DNA of 64,000 bases from Geopsychrobacter electrodiphilus DSM 16401 (GCF_000384395.1 NZ_ARWE01000001.1:1948894-2012893); one strand, 5' to 3'. Positions 18,406 through 27,745 are shown, counted from the stretch's first letter. Translations and numbers: made by a program. Notes: generated by a model from the sequence alone, not told the origin.

Positions 18406-18681
18406 TCAATAAACCTCGTCATGATTCCCGATATTGACCGGAATGATGACCTGACCTTTGATCTGCAGCTCAAGAGTCATTCGATAACTCAAATTGATCG
18501 AAACAGAATGCAACTCATTTAAAGGGCCCTTTAAGCGATGAAGCCTTAAAGAAGGATGGTGCGGATTAAGCGCGAGAATCTGAAGCGTTTTAAGATACTG
18601 GCTCGCCAGATCGGGATGTTTGCGCAGAAATTGTGCTGCTCTTTTGTTGTAACCCGGAGTGTAAATAATCCGATAGCTCAT
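18406..18681 (-). CDS. RelE/ParE-superfamily toxin, copy A
   Basis: A 91-residue basic protein of the RelE/YafQ toxin type, with YTPGYNKRAAQFLRKHP, LRLHRLKGPLNELHSVSI and a C-terminal PVNIGNHDEVY whose final His and Tyr fit catalytic residues of this fold. It starts with a 4-bp ATGA overlap with the antitoxin stop, so the two are translationally coupled. Copy B at 20078-20353 differs by one residue (QIKGQ here, QINGQ there). Whether it cleaves mRNA or poisons gyrase cannot be settled; similarity to YafQ makes mRNA cleavage more likely. Confidence 0.82.
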   Translation of the reverse strand: MSYRIIYTPGYNKRAAQFLRKHPDLASQYLKTLQILALNPHHPSLRLHRLKGPLNELHSVSINLSYRMTLELQIKGQVIIPVNIGNHDEVY

Positions 18682-18938
18682 GGCTTTTCAGACTGGATCC
18701 GTTCCAGGTGTTTTTCTGCGCTCTCTTCGATCCCCTCGCCTGCTTCGATTTCCTGGTGACACTGGTACAGCGCCGCATCCAGTTCACAAACACGCAGACG
18801 GTTGTAAGATGCCAGATCCATCACCACATAACGGTCCAGCCCCCGGACGGAGATGATCGCCTCGGTATCTTCACCTAGAGCCTGATCGATTGCGGCTACC
18901 CCGCGGACCTTTAATTCGTTTGCAGCAATATTCTTCAT
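18678..18938 (-). CDS. Phd/YefM-like antitoxin, copy A
   Basis: An 86-residue prevent-host-death-family antitoxin: N-terminal MKNIAANELKVRGVAAIDQAL (DNA-binding Phd fold), the strand EAIISVRGLDRYVVMDLASYNRL, and an acidic helical C-terminus that would bind the toxin. The ATG at 18936-18938 follows a GGAGG-like site; a start four codons upstream is possible. It precedes the toxin gene, and it probably represses the pair. It is embedded in palindromic repeats. Confidence 0.82.
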   Translation of the reverse strand: MKNIAANELKVRGVAAIDQALGEDTEAIISVRGLDRYVVMDLASYNRLRVCELDAALYQCHQEIEAGEGIEESAEKHLERIQSEKP

Positions 18939-18959
18939 CGTAGCCTCCAACGACTTTAA

Positions 18960-20077
18960 TCAGTACTAAAACAGGTACGATTAAAAGTACTACAACCAGA
19001 ACCTGTAAGCAAGATTCGAAAGTGGAACCCGAAAGGTTAAAATCAATCTCGCCAGAAGCCCTGCGAGTTTGAACCTTTCATATCAACAAGGATGAAAAGG
19101 ATAAACAGGATAGATCTAAATCAGAGATCTGCTTTTATACTTGGCACTTGCCCTATCCCTTGCATCCCCTTCATCCCTGTAAATCAACGTGTTTAGCCTT
19201 TGACAAAAACCAAGTCCTTGCCCTGCCCCTCTCTGTGTTCTCCGTGTCCTCTGTGGTGAAAAGCCTTAAAGCATTTACCACCCGTTCGCCAAGCTCACTC
19301 GAGGACACAGAGTTCACAGAGAAAAGCTGGTCTTAAGGGTTTAAACAAAACCGGTATTCAGATTAAAACCAAAAGCAAACGTCATTTTCTATTCACAGGG
19401 ATGAAGGGGATGAACAGGATAGATCAAAACCAAAAACCTGCATTGTGCTTGGCACCAGACCTATCCCTTGCATCCCCTTCATCCCTGTAAATCAAGGTGT
19501 TTAGCCTTTAACCTACCCCCCTCTGTGTTCTCCGTGTCCTCTGTGGTGAAAAGCTTTCAAACCTTTACCACCCGTTCGCCACGCTCACTCGAGTTCACAG
19601 AGTTCACAGAGAGAATCAGGCTTTAAAGGTTTAAACAAAACCGGTATTCAGATTAAAACCAAAAGCAAACGTCATTTTCTATTCACAGGGATGAAGGGGA
19701 TGAACAGGATAGATCAAAACCAAAAACCTGCTTTTTGCCTGGCACCAGACCTATCCCTTGCATCCCCTTCATCCCTGTAAATCAAGGTGTTTAGCCTTTA
19801 ACCTGCCCCTCTCTGTGTTCTCCGTGTCCTCTGTTGTGAAAAGCTTTCAAACATTTACCACCCGTTCGCCACGCTCCCTCGAGATCACAGAGCTCACGGA
19901 GAAAAGCTGGCCTTTCCGGTTTAAATCCAAAACAATGGTCAGCCCCGACTCAACTTTGCGCTCTTTGCGTCTTCGCGGTTAAGAAGATCCAGAGCAGCAA
20001 CCCGGTGCGAGATAATTTCAGCGCCTCCAGTCGTTGAAAGACCAAAATTGCTACCCAGGAATCATGCTGTCCAAAAT
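18960..20077. repeat. Palindrome array between the two toxin-antitoxin copies
   Basis: No gene is present. It contains ggatgaa elements at 19087-19184, 19391-19493 and 19681-19793, ctctgtg elements at about 19225-19324, 19515-19611 and 19806-19904, and a cgcaaag arm at about 19955-19983. The antitoxin promoter should lie at about 18950-19010, where inverted tactaaaacaggtac/aaaagtactacaacc-like sequence (18964-18995) may be its operator. Confidence 0.8.
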
Positions 20078-20353
20078 TCAATAAACCTCGTCATGATTCC
20101 CGATATTGACCGGAATGATGACCTGACCATTTATCTGCAGCTCAAGAGTCATTCGATAACTCAAATTGATCGAAACAGAATGCAACTCATTTAAAGGGCC
20201 CTTTAAGCGATGAAGCCTTAAAGACGGATGGTGCGGATTAAGCGCGAGAATCTGAAGCGTTTTAAGATACTGGCTCGCCAGATCGGGATGTTTGCGCAGA
20301 AATTGTGCTGCTCTTTTGTTGTAACCCGGAGTGTAAATAATCCGATAGCTCAT
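20078..20353 (-). CDS. RelE/ParE-superfamily toxin, copy B
   Basis: Second copy of the 91-residue toxin, identical to copy A apart from Asn for Lys in QINGQ. The frame is intact, with the same ATGA overlap with its antitoxin. Near identity of both DNA copies shows a recent duplication or ongoing gene conversion. With both copies intact, loss of either single module would not free its antitoxin target, because the other copy supplies the same antitoxin. Confidence 0.82.
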   Translation of the reverse strand: MSYRIIYTPGYNKRAAQFLRKHPDLASQYLKTLQILALNPHHPSLRLHRLKGPLNELHSVSINLSYRMTLELQINGQVIIPVNIGNHDEVY

Positions 20354-20610
20354 GGCTTTTCAGACTGGATCCGTTCCAGGTGTCTTTCTGCGCTCTCTTC
20401 GATCCCCTCGCCTGCTTCGATTTCCTGGTGACACTGGTACAGCGCCGCATCCAGTTCACAAACACGCAGACGGTTGTAAGATGCCAGATCCATCACCACA
20501 TAACGGTCCAGCCCCCGGACGGAGATGATCGCCTCGGTATCTTCACCTAGAGCCTGATCGATTGCGGCTACCCCGCGGACCTTTAATTCGTTTGCAGCAA
20601 TATTCTTCAT
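20350..20610 (-). CDS. Phd/YefM-like antitoxin, copy B
   Basis: Second copy of the 86-residue antitoxin, differing from copy A by Arg for Lys in ESAERHLERI. The frame and start context are retained; a few substitutions upstream of the start (20625-20650) distinguish its promoter region from that of copy A. The two modules would be expected to cross-neutralise. Confidence 0.82.
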   Translation of the reverse strand: MKNIAANELKVRGVAAIDQALGEDTEAIISVRGLDRYVVMDLASYNRLRVCELDAALYQCHQEIEAGEGIEESAERHLERIQSEKP

Positions 20611-20629
20611 CGTAGCCTCCATCGGCTTT

Positions 20630-21110
20630 AACCAGTACTAAAACTGGTACGATTAAAAGTACTACAACCAGAACCTGTAAGCAAGATTCGAAAGTGGAAC
20701 CCGAAAGGTTAAAATCAATCTCGCCAGAAGCCCTGCGAGTTTGAACCTTTCATATCAACAAGGATGAAAAGGATAAACAGGATAGATCTAAATCAGAGAT
20801 CTGCTTTTATACTTGGCACTTGCCCTATCCCTTGCATCCCCTTCATCCCTGTAAATCAACGTGTTTAGCCTTTGACAAAAACCAAGTCCTTGCCCTGCCC
20901 CTCTCTGTGTTCTCCGTGTCCTCTGTGGTGAAAAGCGTTCAAACCTTTACCACCCGTTCGACAAGCTCACTCGAGATCACAGAGTTCACAGAGAAAAGCC
21001 AGTCTTAAGGGTTAAAACCAAAGAACAAGGATCAGCTCAGATTCAACTTTGCGCTCTCTGCGTCTTTGCGGTGATAAGATGCGCGGCAGTTTTCGTTTAA
21101 CCATCTCACT
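20630..21110. repeat. Palindrome tract after toxin-antitoxin copy B
   Basis: No gene in this 500-bp gap. It holds a ggatgaa element (20759-20856), a ctctgtg element (about 20896-20996), and a cgcaaag left arm (21048-21073). The stop codon of the next minus-strand gene follows closely. Confidence 0.8.
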
Positions 21111-21872
21111 TCAACGCGCCTGAACCAGGCGGATACGGTCAAGCCCGAGGGTGAGGATCTGGTCGAGGTTTTTAGCGCGGTGGGCGTCGGAACCGAAGCA
21201 GGTATAGGCGCCGGCGTTCAGCAATGCCAGGGCGTTGGTCTGGACAGCCGTTCCATAAATGCCGGCGAAGCTGCCGAGGTTTCCCTGAAAGCGGCAGCCC
21301 ATGTCGAGCAGATCGTTTATCTCGGCGGGAAGGCCTCCTGACCCGGTAGTCTCTGCGCGGTAGCTCGCCCGGCGCTTAAACCAGCGCCTGCCCGGTTTCT
21401 TCGCCTCAGGGAAGAGGTAGGTGTAACGTTCCGGGTGGGCCAGCAGCGGGGTGAAGCCCTGCTGGCGGATTTGGAAGAGAGCGTCTTTTACCTGCTCAGG
21501 GTCGGCGTGGGGCGAGGTTTCGGTCAGCACGAAGGGTGTCTCGCCCAGGGTCAGAATCTCCGGCCATTGGGACGGGAAAAATTCATCTATAAAATATTCC
21601 ATCCCCGTATGCAGCCGCAGCGGCAGCCCTTCAGCATGCAGCAGCTCCTGAAGGGCTGCGACGGCTTCACGCACCGCGGTGGCGCTATTGGCGTAGAGAC
21701 CCTGCAGGCAATGGGGGGTACAGTAAATATCACGAAAACCGCTGTCGATGAACTGTCTGGCCATGGCCAGCGATTCCTCCTGCGACACCGAACCATCATC
21801 CAGGTTCGGCAGCAGATGGCTGTGCCAGTCTGACTTACCCAACTCGCTCCCTGCGTTTGCTGCCTCGCTCAC
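21111..21872 (-). CDS. CpsB/YwqE-type tyrosine phosphatase (PHP fold)
   Basis: A 253-residue metal-dependent protein-tyrosine phosphatase that would dephosphorylate the Wzc-type kinase encoded just upstream. Metal ligands are visible in DWHSHLLPNLDDGS (HxH), YCTPHCLQG, LLAHPERY and the C-terminal GSDAHR. A stretch of basic residues (about 160-175, KKPGRRWFKRR) is unusual for the family and may be an insertion. It overlaps the kinase gene by 4 bp, so synthesis is coupled. It controls polysaccharide chain length or export by setting the kinase phosphorylation state. Confidence 0.88.
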   Translation of the reverse strand: MSEAANAGSELGKSDWHSHLLPNLDDGSVSQEESLAMARQFIDSGFRDIYCTPHCLQGLYANSATAVREAVAALQELLHAEGLPLRLHTGMEYFIDEFFPSQWPEILTLGETPFVLTETSPHADPEQVKDALFQIRQQGFTPLLAHPERYTYLFPEAKKPGRRWFKRRASYRAETTGSGGLPAEINDLLDMGCRFQGNLGSFAGIYGTAVQTNALALLNAGAYTCFGSDAHRAKNLDQILTLGLDRIRLVQAR

Positions 21873-24268
21873 TTTTTTCCCAGTAACCTTTTCAGCAGCC
21901 CTTTAGGCTTCTTGTCCTCATAGCCATGGTCATCGCTGCCGTAGGTATAGGTCGTACCGTAGCGTTTACCGTAGTAGCTGTAGTAGCTGTAGTAGTCCGC
22001 GCCCTTACCGCTCTTGTCATTCAGCACCAGGCCGGAGATGGGAGCCTCCACCGAACGTAAAATTTCAATATTGCGTTGCGCCGCCTTGATCTGCACCCCG
22101 CCAACCTCGACCACCACCACCAGCTGGTCCGCCAGACGCGAAAGCACCGGCGTATCGGTCACCGCCAGCACCGGCGGAGCATCCAGCACAATGGCGTCAT
22201 AGGTCTCCTGCAGCTTCAGGACTAACCGGGTCATGGCCTCCGAGCCGAGCAGCTCCGACGGGTTGGGCGGCTTGGTGCCGGCGTTGATAAAATCGAGCTC
22301 AAAAAACCCGGTCTTATGCACGGCATCTGCTACGGCACAGTCACCGATCAAAATCTCCGTCAACCCTGGCGTCTTCGCAACATTGAACATGGTGTGCAGG
22401 GTCGGTTTCCGCAGGTCACAGCCGATCAGCAGCACCTTCTGGCCGGTCTGCGCCAGGGTCAGGGCCAGATTCGCCGAGACGGTGGTCTTCCCCTCGTTGG
22501 GGAAGGTGCTCGCGACCAGAATCACCCGGTGTTCTTTTTTGACCCCGGAGAAATGCAGACTGGTGCGCAAACTGCGAAAGGCTTCAGCCGCCGGAGAGCG
22601 GGGCTCCAGCTGGGAGATCAGGATCCGCTGGCCCTCCTCACTCTTGATCTTGTCATGCTTTTCACGCAGCTCGATATGCGGAATAGTGCTCAGAATCGGC
22701 AGGCCCAGAACGCGCTTGGCGCTCTCACTGTCATTGATACTGTCATCGAGATATTCCAGAAAGAAGGCCAGCCCGACCCCCAGCATCCCCGCGACGATAA
22801 AGCCGAGCAGCAGGTTCTTGCGCTTTTTCGGCTTGATCGGCCGCTCCGGGGTGATCGCCGGGTCGATGACATTAATATTGCTGATGGTCGCGGCCTTGGC
22901 GATGCGCGCCTCCTGGTGCTTCTGCAGCAGGAACACATAGATGTCGGCATTGACCGTCGCCAGGCGGGTCAAGCGCGCCAGCTCCTGCTCGGCGTGCGGC
23001 AGGGTCCGCAACTTGGCTTCCCCGGTGAGCATCTGCTTGTGCAGGGTGTCGATCTGTACATCCAGGGCCTGCTTCGCCGCCTCGAAGGTCTGCAGCAGCT
23101 TGCGCTGCAGCTCGGCCATCTCGCCCTGAATCTTCTGCACCTGCGGATGGGCCTGGGTCACATCGGTCAACAGACCGCGCCGTTCAACTTCGAGTTCGGC
23201 CAGGCGCTGCGTAAGCGACGCAACAACCGCGTTGGCTTGCAGCACCGAAGGGGCGTAGACCTCGCCTTTGGTGCGGGCATCTTTCAGCGCTCGAATAGCA
23301 AAGTCGATCTGACGCAGCTGCAGCTGCAGGGTGTTGCGTTCGGTTTCACTCTCCGACAGGCGCGTGACCAGCAACTCCGCTTCGCTATCAAGCTTGACCA
23401 CCTGGTTGGCGCGTTTGAAATCTTCGAGCTTCTGCTCGGCCGAGCCTAAAAAGGTGCGCACCTCGCCGAGCTGCTGCTCGATAAAATCGACCGACTTGCT
23501 CGCCTCTTCGGATTTGGTGTTAATGGAGCGCTCCAGATAGATCTGGGCCAGACGATTCACCACATCCCGCGCCTGTTGCGGATCGGCGCTCTGGTATGAC
23601 AGCTGGATAATGTTGGTCCCCTTGCCCACCTCGCTGGCGCGCACGATTTGACGCACGTTTTGCACGGTGCGATTAAAATCCGCCAGGCACAAGCGGAAAT
23701 GATCCCCCTTGTGCCCGCTCAGCCCCTGCAGCAACAGGCTGAAGCCCTGGGCGCGCACCAGAGTGCCCGACTTCCCGGTGGCAACCTCATGCCCGTCAGA
23801 GTCTTCAACGCGAAAACTGTCGGTCCCGGTCAAAACTATCCGATAACTCGGCTCTTCAGCCTGTGAGCTGAACTCCAGAATCGAAAATGACAGCCCGGCC
23901 TTGTTGTTATCGACCTGCCAGTTGAGATGCAGCTGCTTGACCACCTGCTCGATATTGGTGCGCGCCTTGAGAATCTCGATTTCGGTCTCGATGGGGTTAT
24001 CGCGGCTTAAGCCCAGATCCCCGAGCATCGCGCCGCCCTTAACCTTCTCGTCCCGCACATGCAGAGTCGCGCTGGTCTCATAGATCGGGGTCTGCATAAA
24101 GGTAAACACCGAAACCGCCGCCAGCACCAGCACAAAGACCAGCAGCACCACGCGCCGGCGGCGATAAATCACCTGCAGATAATCCTGCAGATGCACCTCT
24201 TCGAACTGCTCCTGCGGGGATGGCGGGTTTGGCTGTGACTGGTTAGCGTGCATGTTGATCCTTGTCAT
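21869..24268 (-). CDS. Wzc-type chain-length determinant and tyrosine autokinase
   Basis: A 799-residue inner-membrane protein. N-terminal Wzz domain with first membrane segment (RRRRVVLLVFVLVLAAVSVF, about residues 37-56), a long coiled-coil periplasmic part, a second membrane segment near 485-500 (LLLGFIVAGMLGVGLAFFLEY), then the cytoplasmic BY-kinase. The kinase shows Walker A STFPNEGKTT, Walker A' LLIGCDLRKP and Walker B IVLDAPP. The tail is a tyrosine cluster (DYYSYYSYYGKRYGTTYTYG), the expected autophosphorylation site. It is followed by its phosphatase. A spurious long antisense frame is ignored. Confidence 0.94.
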   Translation of the reverse strand: MTRINMHANQSQPNPPSPQEQFEEVHLQDYLQVIYRRRRVVLLVFVLVLAAVSVFTFMQTPIYETSATLHVRDEKVKGGAMLGDLGLSRDNPIETEIEILKARTNIEQVVKQLHLNWQVDNNKAGLSFSILEFSSQAEEPSYRIVLTGTDSFRVEDSDGHEVATGKSGTLVRAQGFSLLLQGLSGHKGDHFRLCLADFNRTVQNVRQIVRASEVGKGTNIIQLSYQSADPQQARDVVNRLAQIYLERSINTKSEEASKSVDFIEQQLGEVRTFLGSAEQKLEDFKRANQVVKLDSEAELLVTRLSESETERNTLQLQLRQIDFAIRALKDARTKGEVYAPSVLQANAVVASLTQRLAELEVERRGLLTDVTQAHPQVQKIQGEMAELQRKLLQTFEAAKQALDVQIDTLHKQMLTGEAKLRTLPHAEQELARLTRLATVNADIYVFLLQKHQEARIAKAATISNINVIDPAITPERPIKPKKRKNLLLGFIVAGMLGVGLAFFLEYLDDSINDSESAKRVLGLPILSTIPHIELREKHDKIKSEEGQRILISQLEPRSPAAEAFRSLRTSLHFSGVKKEHRVILVASTFPNEGKTTVSANLALTLAQTGQKVLLIGCDLRKPTLHTMFNVAKTPGLTEILIGDCAVADAVHKTGFFELDFINAGTKPPNPSELLGSEAMTRLVLKLQETYDAIVLDAPPVLAVTDTPVLSRLADQLVVVVEVGGVQIKAAQRNIEILRSVEAPISGLVLNDKSGKGADYYSYYSYYGKRYGTTYTYGSDDHGYEDKKPKGLLKRLLGKK

Positions 24269-24289
24269 GGCTATAGATGCAGACTCTCA

Positions 24290-24874
24290 AAAAAGAGCGG
24301 TTATAAAATGGAACTTCAATAATGCCAAACACCTACTTGGATGCTGATTAAACAAAATCAGCACTTGGATCTAAACCCAAAGCAAACGTCATTTTCTATT
24401 CACAGGGATGAAGGGGATGAACAGGATAGATCAAAACCAAAAACCTGCTTTTTCCCTGGTACTAGACCTATCCCCCTACATGCCCTTTATCCTTGTAAAT
24501 CAAGTCACTTGAACCTTTTCCTATTCACAAGGATGAAAGGGATGAACAGGATAGATCAAAACCAAAAACCTGCTTTTTCCCTGGTACTAGACCTATCCCC
24601 CTACATGCCCTTTATCCTTGTAAATCAAGTCACTTGAACCTTTCCCTATTCACAAGGATGAAAGGGATAGACAGGATACATCGAAGACAAAAAAACCAGT
24701 TTGTATGCTTTGCACTTGCCCTATCCCCTGCATCCCCGTTATCTCTGTAAATCGAGGCACTTAAACCTTTTCCTATTCCCAAGGATTAAAGGGATAAACA
24801 GGGCACATCGAAATCAGAGATCTGCTTTTGGGCTTTGCGCCAGACATATCCCCTGTATACTTAACCCGGTAAAT
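24290..24874. repeat. Four tandem ggatgaa palindromes, period about 125 bp
   Basis: The 606-bp gap upstream of the kinase gene carries elements at 24400-24500, 24525-24625, 24650-24753 and a more diverged one at 24773-24873. The first three repeat at exactly 125 bp including the spacer caagtcacttgaacctt. No gene is seen. The kinase promoter should lie near 24270-24340. Confidence 0.85.
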
Positions 24875-25261
24875 TTAGTCAGCACTGACCAATTCAAAAT
24901 AATTATTAAATCGACGATATTCCAGTTTACTACAACCGAAGTTTATCAATAATCCAACATCAATGCCTGTTGCCTTAAGATAATTCAATATTTGGGCAGC
25001 ATGTTCAGGGGCTATAGACTTAACAGCCTTTAGCTCCAGGAGTACCCGTCCCTCAACGATAATGTCAGCAAAAAATTCACCAATATTTTTACCGCGAAAT
25101 TTCACGGTTAGGGGCGCTTGAGACTCGGCGACTAAGCCTTTTTCTCGTAATGCAATCAGCAGTGCTTTTTCATAAACGGATTCCAGAAACCCAATACCGA
25201 GTTCATTACTGACTTCAAAACAGGCACTAAGAATCGTAGCTGTCACTGCTTCAAATTGCAT
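24875..25261 (-). CDS. GxxExxY protein
   Basis: A 128-residue member of the GxxExxY family, named for the motif seen here as GIGFLESVYEKAL. The later FFADIIVEGRVLLELKAV has the D-(x)n-E-x-K arrangement of the PD-(D/E)XK nuclease superfamily, so a nuclease fold is likely, but no biological function is established. The start at 25259-25261 (MQFEAV) is favoured over one ten codons upstream. Its stop overlaps the end of one diverged ggatgaa palindrome and another begins just upstream of its start, so the gene sits inside the repeat tract. Confidence 0.82.
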   Translation of the reverse strand: MQFEAVTATILSACFEVSNELGIGFLESVYEKALLIALREKGLVAESQAPLTVKFRGKNIGEFFADIIVEGRVLLELKAVKSIAPEHAAQILNYLKATGIDVGLLINFGCSKLEYRRFNNYFELVSAD

Positions 25262-25269
25262 GGCTTCCT

Positions 25270-25748
25270 TTTCTCTATTTATATGAAGCAAAAGAAAAAC
25301 CAGGAAAGATCAAAAACCAAAAGCAGCTTTATGTTTGGCAATTGCCCTCTCCCTTGCATCCCATATATCCTTGAAATCAAGTCACTTGAACCTTTTCATA
25401 TTCGCAGGAATGAAAGAAATCAACAGGATAGATCAAAACCAAAACCTGCTTTTTTGCCTGGCACCAGACCTATCCCTTGCATCCCCTTTATCCTTGTAAA
25501 TCAAGTCACTTGAACCTTTTCCTATTCGCAGGAATGAAAGAAATCAACAGGATAGATCTAATTCCGATCTGCTTTTTTGCTTGGTACCAGACCTATCCCT
25601 TGCATCCCCTTTATCCCTGTTAAATAGGGCTCCAGTCCCGAACCAAATGTAAATCAGCATCCAACGGCTGAATGACTTCAGCTCTCAAAGACATTAATCC
25701 AATACAAACTCGGCACACCATCTATGCAATCAGGGGTGAAAGCCCCTA
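25270..25748. repeat. Three ggatgaa palindromes upstream of the GxxExxY gene
   Basis: No gene in this 487-bp gap. It has a degraded element at about 25275-25378 and better preserved ones at 25401-25501 and 25524-25625, the latter two at a period of about 124 bp. A short gcatccaac-type arm follows near 25650. Confidence 0.8.
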
Positions 25749-26801
25749 TTATTTCCCCTCAAGATAACGAATCTGAACGAAGGGTTGTAAAATCGCGCTG
25801 ACACCCTGCAAGGTCGGCAGCAGCTCCGCGATCGCCTGGTTCCAGTTGCCGATGCGACCGCGCGGGGCGTAAACGATGTCCCCCTCTTGCAGGGCAAAGG
25901 GCAGGGCCTCGCCGCGCATGACCTTTTCGAGATCGACGACAAGCAGCTCGCCCCGCGTAACCGACAGCGAACGGATAATCCGGATCTGATTCAGGTTGGT
26001 CCCGACCTCGTCCAGGCCGGCACTCGACAGGGCCTGGCCCAGGCTCAGGCGACCGTTGGGCATGGTGACCGGACCGGGCTTTTTCACCGCGCCGAAGACA
26101 AAGACGTTCAGGTTTTTATCGTCGGGAACATAGATCGAATCACCCGGGTGCAACCAGACGTTCTGCCGCGCGGCGCCATCCTGCACCAGGCTTAAGATGT
26201 CGACCGGTTGGGTCTTGTTCTGGCGGATCAGGCGCGCATTGCGCATATCCGCCGTATCCTGCAGGCCACCACCCAGGGCCAGCCCCTGCAGCAGGGTCAG
26301 CGGGCGATCCATATAAAAGGTTCCGGCCGTCTTGAACTGCCCGAGCAGATAAAGGGGATGGCTCTTGTATTCGGCGACCTCCACCACCACCCAGGGATCA
26401 ACCAGGTAGGTGCTGAACTTCTGGCGCAGGCTCTGTTGAATCTGTTCCACGCTCAGGCCGGCCACCGGCACCGTACCCACAAGCGGCAGATGAATATTTC
26501 CGTTACCGTCAATCCGGCTGCCCGCAACCGACCCGGTGGTAGCGATGGGGCTCCCAAGCTCGGGCCGCGCCGAAATATTGATATAGAGCACATCGCCGGA
26601 CCCGACCAGGTACTGGGGAGAGGGTACTTCCTCCACTGACTCCACCGGAGTCGTAACGCTGACCGCCTGGCGCTCAACCACCGCAGAAGCGGAAACCTTT
26701 TTAACCGACCCGGCCGGCAGATCGGTATAAGAGGCGCAGCCCCCAAGCAGAAAAAACACAATAAAAAACCAGATAGGCCTCTGGTGAGCGACTGATCTCA
26801 T
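25749..26801 (-). CDS. Wza-like polysaccharide export lipoprotein
   Basis: A 350-residue outer-membrane polysaccharide export protein. Signal peptide with lipobox LLGGC places the lipidated Cys at residue 22. The polysaccharide-export domain starts near YLVGSGDVLYINI (residues 64-76), followed by two SLBB-type beta-grasp domains (LYLLGQFKTAGTFYMDRPL and VFVFGAVKKPGPVTMPNG regions). It would form the outer-membrane channel for the Wzc-controlled polymer. Repeat tracts on both sides separate it from wzc and from the dehydratase, so it probably has its own promoter. Confidence 0.92.
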   Translation of the reverse strand: MRSVAHQRPIWFFIVFFLLGGCASYTDLPAGSVKKVSASAVVERQAVSVTTPVESVEEVPSPQYLVGSGDVLYINISARPELGSPIATTGSVAGSRIDGNGNIHLPLVGTVPVAGLSVEQIQQSLRQKFSTYLVDPWVVVEVAEYKSHPLYLLGQFKTAGTFYMDRPLTLLQGLALGGGLQDTADMRNARLIRQNKTQPVDILSLVQDGAARQNVWLHPGDSIYVPDDKNLNVFVFGAVKKPGPVTMPNGRLSLGQALSSAGLDEVGTNLNQIRIIRSLSVTRGELLVVDLEKVMRGEALPFALQEGDIVYAPRGRIGNWNQAIAELLPTLQGVSAILQPFVQIRYLEGK

Positions 26802-26899
26802 ATAAGTTTATCTCCAGCAATCATCAGATGACACAACCCCGGCAGACTACAATAAAAACGTCCAACGATCAACACACAAACCCCCAGTATTTAAACGAA

Positions 26900-27745
26900 T
26901 TTTCCACGTTTCACCCTGCCCTGCACTTCTCTGTGTTCTCCGTGTCCTCTGTGGTGAAAAGCTTTGAAGCATTTACCACCCGTTCGCCAAGCTCACTCGA
27001 GGACACAGAGTTCACAGAGAAAAGCTGGTCTTAAGGGTTTAAACAAAACCAGTATTCTGATTTAAACCAAAAGCAAAAGTCATTTTCTATTCACAAGGAT
27101 GAAAGGGATAAACAGGATAGATCAAAACCAGTGATCCGCATTGTGCTTGGCACCAGACCTATCCCTTGCATCCCCTTCATCCCTGTAAATAAAGGTATTT
27201 AGCCATTGACCCGAGCCATAGGTTTAATCAGATATGATCAGAATTTATCCGCTCTTTCCGCGTCCAAGGGTTATGAACTCAGATACAAATCGTCAAGAGT
27301 AAAAGGCAGCCCCTTCCAGTTTCTATTCACAAGGATAAATGGGATAAACAGGATAGGTCAAAACCAGTGATCCGCATTGTGCTTGGCACCAGACCTATCC
27401 CTTGCATCCCCTTCATCCCTGTAAATCAAGGTGTTTAGCCATTGACCCGAGCCATAGGTTTAATCAGATGTGATCAGAATTTATCCGCTCTTTCCGCGTC
27501 CCAAAGGTTATGAACTCAGATACAAACCGTCAAGAGTAAAAGGCAGCCCCTTCCAGTTTCTATTCACAAGGATGAAAGGGATAAACAGGATAGATCAAAA
27601 CCAGTGATCCGCATTGTGCTTGGCACCAGACCTATCCCTTGCATCCCCTTCATCCCTGTAAATCAAGGTGTTTAGCCCTTGGCAAAACCCAAGTCCTTGC
27701 CCTGCCCCTCTCTGTGTTCTCCGTGTCCTCTGTGGTGAAAAGGTT
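26900..27745. repeat. Mixed palindrome tract with a 236-bp tandem unit
   Basis: No gene in 26802-27745. Present are a ctctgtg element (about 26923-27020), ggatgaa elements at 27091-27190, 27326-27426 and 27562-27663, tctgat-family arms at about 27225-27260 and 27460-27500, and a ctctgtg left arm at 27705-27740 that runs up to the end of the next gene. The tctgat arm plus ggatgaa element repeats in tandem at 236 bp. Confidence 0.85.

Larger units (their letters stand above)
17375..21010. repeat. 1.7-1.95 kb tandem duplication containing a toxin-antitoxin module
   Basis: Sequence from about 17375 to 19330 is repeated at about 19331-21010. From 17846 or so onward the two copies align at a constant offset of 1672 bp; before that the offset is 1952 bp. 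The 280-bp difference is one cgcaaag element plus one ctctgtg element, present in the first copy and absent from the second, as if removed by recombination between neighbouring palindromes. Both copies hold an intact antitoxin-toxin pair. Confidence 0.85.

Noticed and set aside
17140-21008. Many short open frames of 60-130 codons in the palindrome tracts, with recurring peptides such as HPLHPCKSRCLAF and SVFSVSSVVKSF
   Set aside because: They are translations of the palindrome arms, appear in any frame that lacks stops, have no ribosome-binding sites, and change frame between copies.
22316-23449. 377-codon plus-strand frame opposite the Wzc-type kinase
   Set aside because: Low-complexity Gln/Leu/Arg composition typical of antisense frames; the kinase is clear on the other strand.
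24290-25625. CRISPR array (repeats at about 125-bp period)
   Set aside because: The repeated part is about 100 bp, imperfect and palindromic, spacers are repeated too rather than unique, and no cas gene is present.
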